Assembly (NCBI RefSeq): GCF_010093815.1
Contig: NW_022985550.1
Span: 1,811,074-1,875,073 of the forward strand
From: Pseudovirgaria hyperparasitica
Lineage: Eukaryota; Ascomycota; Dothideomycetes; Acrospermales; Acrospermaceae
Length of the DNA: 64,000 nt
Direction of reading: 5' to 3'
The number at the start of each line of letters is the position of its first letter. The first letter of the stretch is position 1. The position numbers and the translations under genes were made by a program. The notes under the pieces were generated by a model. That model made no database searches. It was not told the origin of the DNA and was given only the letters and a program-made list of their open reading frames with translations. Below, piece by piece: positions 1 to 9,416 of this stretch.

Positions 1-1398
1 ACACTGTCGTTGCTGCGGACTCGGCTACTCGATTTGTTGCCAACTTTTTACACGACACTCGCTTGATAGGCGTTTGCGGTGAGACCGAGTTGACCAATGC
101 CAAGTCTTCCATGGTCACTATGATTCAGGTTTACGAATACTTCATTTCCCACAATCTGACGAAAGCATTTGAGAGTTTGTTCGGTTCAGTCACCTGTCTA
201 CCAGGTTGCTTCACCATGTATCGCATCCGTGCGGCCGAAACAGGCAAGCCTCTCTTCGTCAGCAAAGAAGTCGTTGACGCCTATGCTGAGATTCGTGTGG
301 ATACTTTGCATATGAAAAATCTGTTGCACTTGGGCGAGGATCGGTATCTCACGACCTTACTCCTCAAATTTCATCCAAAATATAAAACCAAGTACAACAG
401 CCGCGCCCACGCTTGGACCATTGCACCGGACAGCTGGAAGGTATTCATGTCTCAACGTCGTCGTTGGATCAACTCTACCGTTCACAATCTAATGGAACTC
501 ATTCCCATGCAACAGCTGTGTGGTTTCTGTTGTTTCTCTATGCGGTTCATCGTCTTCCTGGATCTGGTCTCGACAATCATTCAGCCTGTTATTGTTGCCT
601 ACCTTGTCTATCTAATCGTCCTAGTAGCAAGAGGTGGTACATCGGTAGTTCCCATCACATCCCTGCTTCTCTTAGGTGCGATCTATGGTTTGCAAGCAGT
701 CATCTTTATTTTGCGCAGGAAGTGGGAAATGATTGGATGGATGATCATCTACATCCTAGCCACCCCGGTCTTCGCGTGTGCGCTTCCTCTATACTCATTC
801 TGGCATATGGACGACTTCTCCTGGGGCAACACTCGTATCGTCACCGGAGAGAAGGGTCAGAAGATCGTTGTGTCAGACGAAGGCAAGTTCGACCCTGCGA
901 GTATTCCACATAAGAAATGGGAAGAATACCAGGCCGAGCTCTGGGACGCGCAAACGTCCCGTGACGACCGCTCCGAGATCTCAGGTGTGTCGTACGGCAC
1001 TAAGCATTACGCCGCCTCTGAGCACGGTGGCTTCTATTCGCCGAATAGACCAATGTCCACAATGGATATGCCACCAATGCCACGTCAAGTCAGCCGACTC
1101 AGCCTCGCCCCTAGTGGCTTTGGTGGCTACCAGGAGTCAAACATGGATCTATCTGAACTAGCGGGTAATCTACCTAGCGATGATGCCATCCTCGCTGAAA
1201 TTCGAGATATTCTGCGGACAGCTGATCTGATGAACGTCACTAAGAAGAGCATCAAGCAAGAGTTGGAGAGAAGGTAAGCATGACAAGCCCTCCTATGACT
1301 TCAGAATCTAACTCATATTCAGATTTGGTGTCGACATGAATGCTAAGCGCGCATACATTGGTAGCGCGACCGAAGCAGTGCTATCTGGCCAGCTATGA
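1..1398 (+). CDS. Chitin synthase, class V/VI type, 3' part (5' end outside window)
   Basis: This is the C-terminal 448 residues of a plasma-membrane family-2 glycosyltransferase that polymerises UDP-GlcNAc into wall chitin. The frame is open from base 3 and no start is present, so the gene begins before the window. Exons are 3-1273 and 1323-1398; the 49-nt intron 1274-1322 splits an Arg codon. Visible in order: GETELTN, the [13 protein letters not shown] region, [11 protein letters not shown], the catalytic QRRRW motif (in [13 protein letters not shown]), several hydrophobic membrane segments, then [17 protein letters not shown] domain fills roughly the last 60 residues. A DEK_C tail together with QRRRW is typical of the class V/VI/VII branch; class V members also carry an N-terminal myosin motor-like domain. 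That part is not in the window, so class V and VI cannot be separated here. The gene converges on ctk2. Confidence 0.93.
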
Positions 1399-1709
1399 GA
1401 TCCTATCTAATGTACGCTTTCGAATATCATTGGAAATATTGTAGTGAGCAAATATATGATCATTCTCTTTGTACGTTCACGACTTGATTAGAAATGAAAG
1501 AGGCCCGAATCATTACCTCTTTCTTTGTTATCAATTCTTGATTTCTCTCACTAGCGTTACGATATAAGATCGGTGTGAGATATTCCCTGGCGCGCGATTT
1601 TTTCAGAGCATGTAATATAGGGGCCGCGTGTATGTAACGTATGCATACACTGCCGCAGCTGGGATCACTAGCGTATAATATGCAATATATGATTGTTTGG
1701 AGGAGTCTT
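1399..1709. other. Convergent 3' intergenic region
   Basis: This is the spacer between the 3' ends of the chitin synthase and ctk2. It is moderately AT-rich, and I see no gene in it. Confidence 0.6.
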
Positions 1710-3819
1710 TCATCGTCTCATTCCCCTCGAGGACCGGTCGTCCCTTCGATCACCCCTGTCCCTCGTACTCCCTCTATCTCTATCTCTATCCTTATCTCTC
1801 TCCCGCTCGCGATCTCGCTCTCGTTCTCGCTCACGCTCACGATCTCGCTCTCCGTCCCGATCGCTACTGCTCACTGGCACCTCAACAACATACTCTTCCT
1901 CTTCGACGCGGAAATACCGCTCTACCATCTCCCTTTCGTCGCGCGCCCGAACCGGGCCTAGCATGAACCGCACCGTCCCACTCGTCCCCCGGACGCCTGT
2001 GCTATTAGGCACCACACCCTGTGCTGGACTCGCAGTCGTAGTCGTGCCAGGCGTCGCCGGGCTGGCGGGCGCTGTAGTGCCGTTGTTGAAGTGTTTTGTG
2101 CCGTTGGAAACTGCTTTGGGGCCTGTTGGAGGCGAGCGTTTAGTGGATTTGGGATCTGGGTGATCGTGGTGCGGGGTGTATCGTGGGAGGGATTTCGTGG
2201 TGGATTCCTGGTTGAGCGTGATGCGGATGCTTATGAAAGTCTCGACCGGGTGGGAGGGCCCGATGACGGTGGCGCCGCGGTGGTGCGTGTACAGATCGAG
2301 CAGGTCGAGCATTGTTTCTACGTTTGTTATTAGTATGATCTCCTACATAGCTCTCTCACATGGGAGGCAAAAATTGAGCATGTGACTTACCCATGACTTC
2401 TGCCCGCGTCGTTTGCCATCGACTATAATCGATCCCTCGCTCGTCACTTACGGCTTCGATATCCGCGTTGCACAGCCTTACGGCGAGTTCGACACATGCA
2501 ATAGCCATGGTCGATGTCGTTTGCTTCAGCGGCGCAAAGGTGCGGTACAAGTCGGCGCAGATGTTGTAAGCGTGTGTACCGACGGGCGCTTTGGGCAGGC
2601 CGCATATACGTACGAGCTTGATGACGATGCGTTGCGGGTGGCGGTTACGGAAGTCGAAGCTGGCGCCTTCGAGCATGAGACGTTCGAGGCCGATGATGGC
2701 CTTGGAGTGGTGCTCGAACATCTGCCTTGGGGATTAGTGGGTGAAAGAACGCGTGACGAAGAGAGACGTACAGGGTCATCAGGGCTGAGTTGGTCAGTCG
2801 TGGTGCCAGTTATCTTGAGATTGAATGCCGCACAGAGGATTTCTCTGGACTTTTTGAGCGTGTCCTCGATTTTGCATGCTGTGAAAAGTGCTGCGGCGGC
2901 GGCGTCCTGGATCTGGTCAGCATACCTCACGCGACACATGGTGAGGACTTACTAAGTAGTTAAAGTCCCTGTCCGCATGCTGCAGTCTAAATTTGTGGTA
3001 ATAGACCACCGCGGTGTTGAATGCACGTATAGGTCTAAGCCAATATCAGCATTCATCCATAGCATCCAAGCACGAGACCTACAAAGATAATGCTCTCCGC
3101 ACATCATCTATCCACCTCACGCCCTGCAACCGGACCGTCACTTCAGTCGACTCTGCCTTTCCCAATAGGCTCATACATTGCTGCAGCCTTTGCTCAAAGA
3201 TATATGGCTTCGCGACCTCGATGAATGATGGATGTGGTCCCACAGGCGGCCCATCGCCATTCTCTGCCGCTGTCAGCGTCGCGGGAGCCATCCCAATATC
3301 TCCCAACGTCCACGAAAATCGCTCTCTTCTCAGTCGAACAGGTAATGGACTCGTTTCTATGATATTAACGGGTTCGTCGTGCTGGAGTCGTAGGTTAGGT
3401 CCAAGCGGAATGTTGTTAGGATTGATCTTGACTTCTTTCGGCTGCTGACCGTTGCCAAGACTGGCGGGCGCGTTCAAGGTAGTGTCTAACGACATGGAAT
3501 CCCTAACGTTACGGTCGACATCTTTTTTTACTTCTGTAGCTGCTACGCCACGGCGCTCTCGAGCAGCACGTCGAGATGCTCCTGTCCGAACTCGCTTTAA
3601 CCTTTTCTTTCTGGCACGTTGGGACTCTGTGCTATATTGAGTAGGCAGTGGCTGACGCAAGGACGGCGCGTTGGCGTCGTATGGCGGACGTAGTCTTCCG
3701 TCGCGCTCCTGGACGCGTTGAGTTCGTCTTCGAGAATGGTCTTGAGCTCGAGATGGAGATCTGCCAGGCAGCTTTCTTTTGCTGGCAGGTGATGATGTAT
3801 CTTCGTGATGGTGGGCCAT
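1710..3819 (-). CDS. ctk2: CTD kinase I (CTDK-I) cyclin-like beta subunit Ctk2
   Basis: Cyclin partner of the kinase that phosphorylates Ser2 of the RNA polymerase II CTD; it acts in the nucleus during elongation and 3' processing. Five exons: 3083-3819, 2953-3034, 2772-2906, 2391-2721 and 1710-2317, separated by introns of 48, 46, 50 and 73 nt. Joined, they give 630 residues. The first cyclin box runs from PSFIEVAKPYIFEQRLQQC through WIDDVRRALSLPIRAFNTA, YYHKFRL and DAAAAALFTACKIEDT to SREILCAAFNLK. The second part follows from FEHHSKAIIGLERLMLE. The N-terminal ~175 residues are basic and low in complexity. The C-terminal tail ends in a long Arg-Asp/Arg-Glu dipeptide run. I chose the ATG at 3817-3819; an upstream in-frame ATG at 3919-3921 is possible. 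The protein is longer than yeast Ctk2 because of both extensions. Confidence 0.9.
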
Positions 3820-4313
3820 CTTGCTGTACTCCGTCTGACCAGACAAAGCTTGAGGAGCTTGCCTAATATTATATGCTGTAGTGCACCGGGAGATAGAAGT
3901 TTGAGTGGTCTGTCTAGGCAAATATGCTTAAGGTGCTATTCTCGGGCAGTAGAGCTCGCTGAATCTGGTAGGCAGGACAGAGTCGGGCTTTTTAGTGAGG
4001 CGAAGTGAATAAGAGCACATAGGCTGACGCTGAGCTAGGGATACTGAAAAAGGGTGATCGTTTACCGCACAGCTTTCGAAAAAAAAAATCGAAAAAAAAA
4101 ACTGAGGAACGAGGTCGCAGTAGAGTCTAACTTGTAAGCTCCCAATGCTCCAAACAGTCAAGGTCTGGTGGCCAACCACGTGAGTGCAACACTGAAGAAT
4201 GTGAACGACCATGCACTGTTACCCAACCTAGAAATGCGAGGTGTGCTCTATCAAATATCTCAAGATCTTACACTGGTCGCCACCGATTATGCTATGCCAA
4301 CCTCTGGCTATTA
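3820..4313. other. ctk2 promoter and dsc3 3' region
   Basis: This same-strand spacer holds two adenine runs near 4079-4100 and no convincing gene. It should carry the dsc3 3' UTR and the ctk2 promoter. Confidence 0.5.
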
Positions 4314-5237
4314 TCAAGATGACCACTTTACCAATCCAAAAATCAAGTTCACCACAATCCCCGATAGTATCACCATCTTCCTCCTCGCAGTCCACACTCC
4401 TTCCTCTCGCAGGCCCCATACGAGTGCCCCAATGGGCCAGAAGAAACCAATCAAGTTCCCCCAAACAATATCATCCAAGGCACCATCTTCTGTCCTGAAT
4501 GTGAACCCCCATCCCGCACCTCCCTCGTCGCCAGTCGCTATTGCAGACGGCTCGCCCTGTGCAGACTGATCAAACCACTGATCTTCCAGTAGCCGCAGAG
4601 CTTGACCCTGGGGCATGGTATCTGGTGTATGCGTGAAAGCTAAGTTCTCCATGAACTGCGAGCGCAACTCGGCGACTTCAGATGTTGTGAATCCAGCAGT
4701 TAGTAGCCTGTCGAAGCCAGATGGTACATTAGATGTACTTGGAATCGCGACTTCTGCACTGCTTTTTCGCCTAACAGCTGCATCACCGGATGCGCTCGCC
4801 ACTATCTTATTTGCGTTTTCCGTCACAAGAGATGTCTCGAGATTTGCAGCCAGCGTTGCCTCAGATTGTAGTTCTTTCTCCGTGAGCGCATCGCCAATTG
4901 AGCAGTGTATGTACATGCGTTGCATCCATGCGTCAGATGTTGCAGGCGCTTTGCCCTTCCCTTTGGTGTCTTTGCTCTTCAAATCGACGTCTCGCGGTGG
5001 CGGGGGAAGCCACTTCAGTGACTTTGATAACGGCGTTGCATCTTGTAGAGCTTTTCCGGCGTGGATGAGGCGCAAGCGATTGGAGGCTAGATCATCGGGG
5101 AGATGCTCGCGGATGAGTCGTTTGAGCGACAGGGTTGTACTGGTCAATGGAGAAGAGATGGAGAGCGGGAGGTCGGGAATGGAGGCGCTGAAGCGTATCA
5201 CGAGGTAGAGCAGCTCATCCGGCAGCGTTTCAGACAT
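4314..5237 (-). CDS. dsc3: DSC E3 ubiquitin ligase complex subunit 3
   Basis: Subunit of the Golgi/endosome DSC ubiquitin ligase, which in fungi drives SREBP cleavage and membrane-protein quality control. It is one uninterrupted exon of 307 residues. Residues ~10-95 form a ubiquitin-like fold (LVIRFSASIPDLPLSISS, LKRLIREHLP, NRLRLIHAGKAL), matching the family's N-terminal DUF2407 region. A middle linker leads to a conserved C-terminal region (SGFDRLLTAGFTTSEVAELR, a UBA-like stretch), then a pair of hydrophobic membrane segments near residues 258-277 and 287-305 with WGNLIGFFWPIGALVWGL. The order of ubiquitin-like domain, linker and two C-terminal membrane helices fits Dsc3. It is divergent from the alpha/beta-barrel gene at 5555, sharing a 317-bp upstream region. 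Confidence 0.88.
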   Translation of the reverse strand: MSETLPDELLYLVIRFSASIPDLPLSISSPLTSTTLSLKRLIREHLPDDLASNRLRLIHAGKALQDATPLSKSLKWLPPPPRDVDLKSKDTKGKGKAPATSDAWMQRMYIHCSIGDALTEKELQSEATLAANLETSLVTENANKIVASASGDAAVRRKSSAEVAIPSTSNVPSGFDRLLTAGFTTSEVAELRSQFMENLAFTHTPDTMPQGQALRLLEDQWFDQSAQGEPSAIATGDEGGAGWGFTFRTEDGALDDIVWGNLIGFFWPIGALVWGLREEGVWTARRKMVILSGIVVNLIFGLVKWSS

Positions 5238-5554
5238 GGTGAAGGGTTGAGATTCGCTTGCAAAAGGCGTTTTCGTCCTGTGAACATAATTATGGGAGAG
5301 TACTTCGGCAGATGGTTGTTGTCTACGCGTGACGTACGTGTCTCAGGAACCAAGACGGACTTACCCTCGGACTTACAAGGTTGTCAATCATTGGCAGGCA
5401 CGGTCAAAAGTGGGATGCGGATCACTGTACTCCAATGCGTGTCCAACACTCAAAATAGAATCCCTGGGCCAATTCATTTGTTACGACAGTTACTACAACC
5501 TTACCGCCTTCTCGTGATACTTGTGTCGTAGATTCTGTTCTACAGCCTGTCAAA
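5238..5554. promoter_or_regulatory. Shared upstream region of dsc3 and the Dabb gene
   Basis: This 317-bp spacer lies between two divergent start codons, so it should hold both promoters. I recognise no specific factor site in it. Confidence 0.5.
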
Positions 5555-5989
5555 ATGACTGTCACCCACATCGTCCTGTTTGCGTTCAAGAAGGATGCGC
5601 AGCCTTCAGATGTCAAAGATGTACGTCTCCCTGGTTTTATATTAAGCTTTTCCTAACAAATGTGGTTAGGCTTGCGTGCAGATGCTAGCCCTCAAGGACA
5701 ATTGCCTCCATCCCACGTCCGGGAAGCCTTATATAGTGTCCTCCCAGGGAGGACTCAACAACAGTCCAGAGGGCATGTCTGTGCGTTTGACTTGACAAAC
5801 TCTCTCTCACTTCGGCTACTGATATGAATACAGGACGGTCACGAGCACGGCTTCGTAGTAGAATTCGCCTCTGTGGAGGACCGCGATTACTACGTCCACA
5901 AGGATCCATCTCACACAAAGTTCAAGGATATGGTCATTCCTCTTGTTACTGGGGTCAAAGTCGTCGACTTTGAGGCCGGTGTATTCTGA
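5555..5989 (+). CDS. Stress-responsive dimeric alpha/beta-barrel (Dabb) protein
   Basis: Small cytosolic protein of the Dabb fold family. Exons are 5555-5620, 5670-5780 and 5834-5989, with introns of 49 and 53 nt in phase 0; the product is 110 residues. It opens with MTVTHIVLFAFKKDA, which is the first beta strand and the start of the helix. It continues with MLALKDNCLHPTSGKPYI, then GLNNSPEGM and HGFVVEFASVEDRDYYV, and ends with HKDPSHTKF and VVDFEAGVF. The VVEF/EDRDYYV...DPxH pattern is the family hallmark. These proteins usually dimerise through the beta sheet. Plant and fungal members are linked to stress or small-molecule binding, and no enzyme activity can be read from the sequence. It converges on isa1. 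Confidence 0.9.
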
Positions 5990-6116
5990 ACAGATGTGAA
6001 TGAATAACGAGGTTTATATTAGCCTCCTGGGAGAGGGGCGGGCCGCTAAAACTCCACTCGAATGCTACCCAACCATGCGATGATATGATTTCTACTGTGA
6101 GCGCCTGTGTACTGTT

Positions 6117-6897
6117 TCATTTGACGCTGAAAGATTCCCCGCATCCGCATTGCTCGGCTGTAGATGGTTAGCAATGATACAGAGTAAAATGCCGCATAGC
6201 GCTTACTTATGTTCGGATTCTTGAACACGAAACGAGCACTCAGCTTGTCTTCCAGCCAATCCATCTCGCTCCCAATGATATTCAGCAATGCTCTATTATC
6301 TACAAGCACCTTCACGCCGTCCTGCTCCACTTGCTCGTCGAGTTTGCTCGGCTTGTCTACATATTCGAGATGGTACGCCAGGCCTGAGCAGCCTTTGTTC
6401 TTCGTTCCTATTCTGATCAACTTGGGTTCTGGTTGTTCAAGCAGTTGCCTCAGATGATCTACAGCGGTAGGCGACAGTTTCATGATCGCCTTCCGTTTCG
6501 CAAAGTTGAATCTTCTTGGCTTGGCGAGCGTTTGCTGTGTTGACGGTGAGATGGTAGAGCTGATAGCCGTCTCCGGGCCCTTAAGAGTCTCTTGTGCAGT
6601 CTTCTTTTGGTCATCTGACATCTTCTGTGCGGTGTGGCTCTTCCATCGACTCGTGCTCTGCTGTTGTGTTATAGAAGACGGTGGTGCGGGCTCGTTTCGA
6701 GGTGGCGGTGGTGGGGGTTCTAGAGTCGATGGTTGGTATGCAGTTGCGGTTTGCATCTCGCGCCGTGAAGAGGCTCTGAAGGGTTTGTAGGAAGAGAACA
6801 TGCGTAGACACTGTGGGCATCTTCGCTGTGATCGAGGGACTTGTGCGGCGAATCTCAGCGATGCGCTCATGACTGAAGAGAGTTGTGCGGTCGACAT
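6117..6897 (-). CDS. isa1: Iron-sulfur assembly protein Isa1 (A-type carrier)
   Basis: Mitochondrial A-type carrier that helps build [4Fe-4S] clusters for aconitase-type enzymes and lipoate/biotin synthases. Exons are 6207-6897 and 6117-6157; the 49-nt intron 6158-6206 lies just before the last conserved motif. The product is 243 residues. The A-type domain starts near residue 137 (KRKAIMKLSPTAVDHLRQLL) and carries the three ligand cysteines: one in KNKGCSGLAYHLEYV and two in the C-terminal EQCGCGESF. The first ~135 residues are rich in Ser, Arg and Pro, with an arginine-rich start consistent with a mitochondrial presequence. They are long for the family. The start at 6895-6897 is the first ATG of a short Ser/Ala/Arg leader; further in-frame ATGs lie upstream (to 7035) and downstream. 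Confidence 0.92.
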
Positions 6898-7605
6898 GGT
6901 CACTGGAGAGGTTGAAGGTCGAAATAGATTAGAAAGACATGCAAATTGTCCAGACTCCGTATATATGTGCGACGAGGGTGACTGTGGGAGGTATGTTTCA
7001 GTGAAAGGATGTTGTGAGAGATGCTTGCTGGGCATTTATGAGTTCGTCATAAGGCCAATGTCAGGGCTCAGGCTTGTTATTTGCCGATGCCGAATCACGT
7101 AAGCCACACTAGTGTCATCTCTGAGCCAATGAAAGCTCGTGTATTACTAGTGAACCACTCCTTTGTTACTGCCTTGTTGCGGACACACATTTCGTGATGA
7201 ATGATGGAGTTGGTCACATTGTTCCCCTTAATTATGAAATACAACGTGCTTGTCAAGTGTGACAGGCCAACAAGATCTTGTCAAGCTCTGAATCAAGAAA
7301 GAACCAGACTCTGTTTTGCTCGTTTCTCTTGTCAACATGAAACACTGTTCCATACCTATATACTTCATATCATGAAAATCGTATCTCTCTGGTCTATCAG
7401 AAATGGAACCAGAGAGATGCACCGCAGTACACTCTCTAGACATTGCGCAAGTTGGATTCACGTATGTTGCAAATGCGGCAAAACACCTTATAAAAAAGGC
7501 GATGCATCAGCGTGCGCTGCAACTCTTCGATAACGTAACCAGTCCGCGGTTTTCAGGGCTAGAGCTAACCCGAGGCTCACGACAACTCAGCGTCATTCCC
7601 AGACA
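6898..7605. other. isa1 upstream region
   Basis: No confident gene is seen. A TATA-like stretch (cttataaaaaa) near 7489 precedes the doubtful small gene at 7606. Confidence 0.4.
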
Positions 7606-8048
7606 ATGAAGTCTCTTCTATCATCAGAGCTAGCGGGCCTTGCCTTGAATTCACAAGGTACAAGCCATGATCAGGAGCGGACCGAGAGCACCGCAATAAG
7701 TGCCAAAATAAAGCCCAAGAATTCCAGCCCTAAGACATCATGGATCGTCGGTTTCACATCAAAAGAGGCTCTGGTCTTTGCCTCGAGCACGATAGAAGCC
7801 TGGAATCAACATTCAAAGCATACGAGTCTGCATCTCCTGCTAACCCGAAGGTGGCCACATACCTGCGTCTGTGCAATTCTCCACTTTGTGCAGGCCAGCA
7901 TACAGACAAAACAGGGCAATGTGTCGCTTGCACTTGGAAGTGGCGAGGTTTATGTGTTGTAGGAAAATGCTCGCTGGAAAGGTTTATAGAGCGTTTGTAT
8001 CCTACCGTATATGCACGCTCTGTTGTATATCACCACCACGACCTTTAA
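7606..8048 (+). CDS. Possible small gene, cysteine-containing, unknown
   Basis: A weak candidate. An ATG at 7606 opens MKSLLSSELAGLALNSQ, and a GT-AG pair (about 7657 to 7732) would join it to a second open stretch ending at 8048. That stretch contains YLRLCNSPLCAG, TGQCVACTWKWRGLCVVG and a HHHDL end. The predicted product is about 120 residues with six or more cysteines. There is a TATA-like box about 115 bp upstream. I do not recognise a family, there is no clear signal peptide, and the splice choice rests only on frame. It could equally be noncoding DNA. Confidence 0.22.
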
Positions 8049-9416
8049 CTTCACATAGTCGACTCACAAACAGTCATATTCGACAACATCTCTCGCGAAC
8101 CTTAGCATCCGAACGAAGAATTCAAGGATAAGCTCGTCAAGCACCGGAAACCACGATCGGAGACGAGACAGGGATAACGACGACAGCAGGCGACGAGACA
8201 ATGCCAACAGCAATCCACACAAGCCCATAGCCCGCAAAGGCAAAAGAAATGAACGAATTCGCCTCATTGTCCAGGAGTGCTCACCCAAGGACCTCTAGAC
8301 CTGCCATGTCCTTGATGTAAAACCAGTATTGAGGCCGTAGGGGATGCCGCTGAATGGCGAGAGACGTTTCTGCGCCATGTTGCCTCGACTGAGCATCATC
8401 TGGGCCAGCACGGATCCTGGAATACTGCATCAGAGTTCGGCCGTGAATTGGCGCGTCGTCTGTGGAGAGGGAAATTGATTAGTAATGCGGACTTGCAAAA
8501 TTTCGTAAAGGGGACGCCGATTGGATCGTATCTTTGTTAATGATAAGTAGACTGAGGTTCTACTTTGAACGTGAGGCACAGGGCTTTTCTTCTCCGGCGA
8601 GAAGCGAGAGGAGGTCGATGCTGGGTTTCTGCTTTTAGGACTTGACTTCCAGTAGTAGTTTAAGCTGAAATTTGGTTCCCGGAACGACGAAAGCTTGACC
8701 AGTCCAGGAGCCGGTTCTCGACGTGTATTCTGAAATCGCGATTCATGTATCCGTAACCGCTGAGCGTAGCATTCGAAATAAACTGAACCCATAATGCGGA
8801 AATTCAACTTAATCATAAATCCGAGTATAAAACTTTAGCATCACGTCCAAAGACTGTGTCTACCAGACATCTTATTCATAAGGAGACGCCCCTTATCGGA
8901 TAAATATCGTTTTCTCATGTCACCATCATAGCACGAAAGGGTAGAGGCGGACAGTATGAAAGTATAGAAATGTAAAAGTATTGCATTTTACACTATAGAA
9001 AGATGACTATTCGGTATTACCCAATAGAGGATCCTTGAGCGATAAATGCAACTCTACATAGCTTACTCTGCTCTGCTCTCCTCCATTACATTCCGTTGTG
9101 TTTTCTACCGCTAAGCTATCCGAAACATACACTAGACGGGTGGGTAGATGGAGTAGCTTCCTTTTTGAAAAAAAAAATACACTAAAATGTATATATGGCA
9201 GGTCAGAGTACAAGGCGTGTCTAATTCAAACGTGTGTTTAGAGAACGGTTTTAAGACGGGGTAATATCTAGGTAGGTAGGGAGAAGGAGATAGGGGGCAT
9301 GAGCGAGAGGCCACCTCAGACGTCTTCACAAAAAGGGGTGGACAGAGGCTGAAATCTAAATTTGCATACGAGAGATGATAGTACACCAACCCATCCATCA
9401 ATCACAACACCACTTC
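8049..9416. other. Gene-poor intergenic region
   Basis: About 1.4 kb downstream of niiA. Short open frames occur on both strands, but none shows recognisable protein features or fungal codon bias. I see no gene. Confidence 0.5.

Noticed and set aside
8064-8816. Two minus-strand frames of 74 and 128 codons
   Set aside because: No recognisable motif, start context or codon bias.
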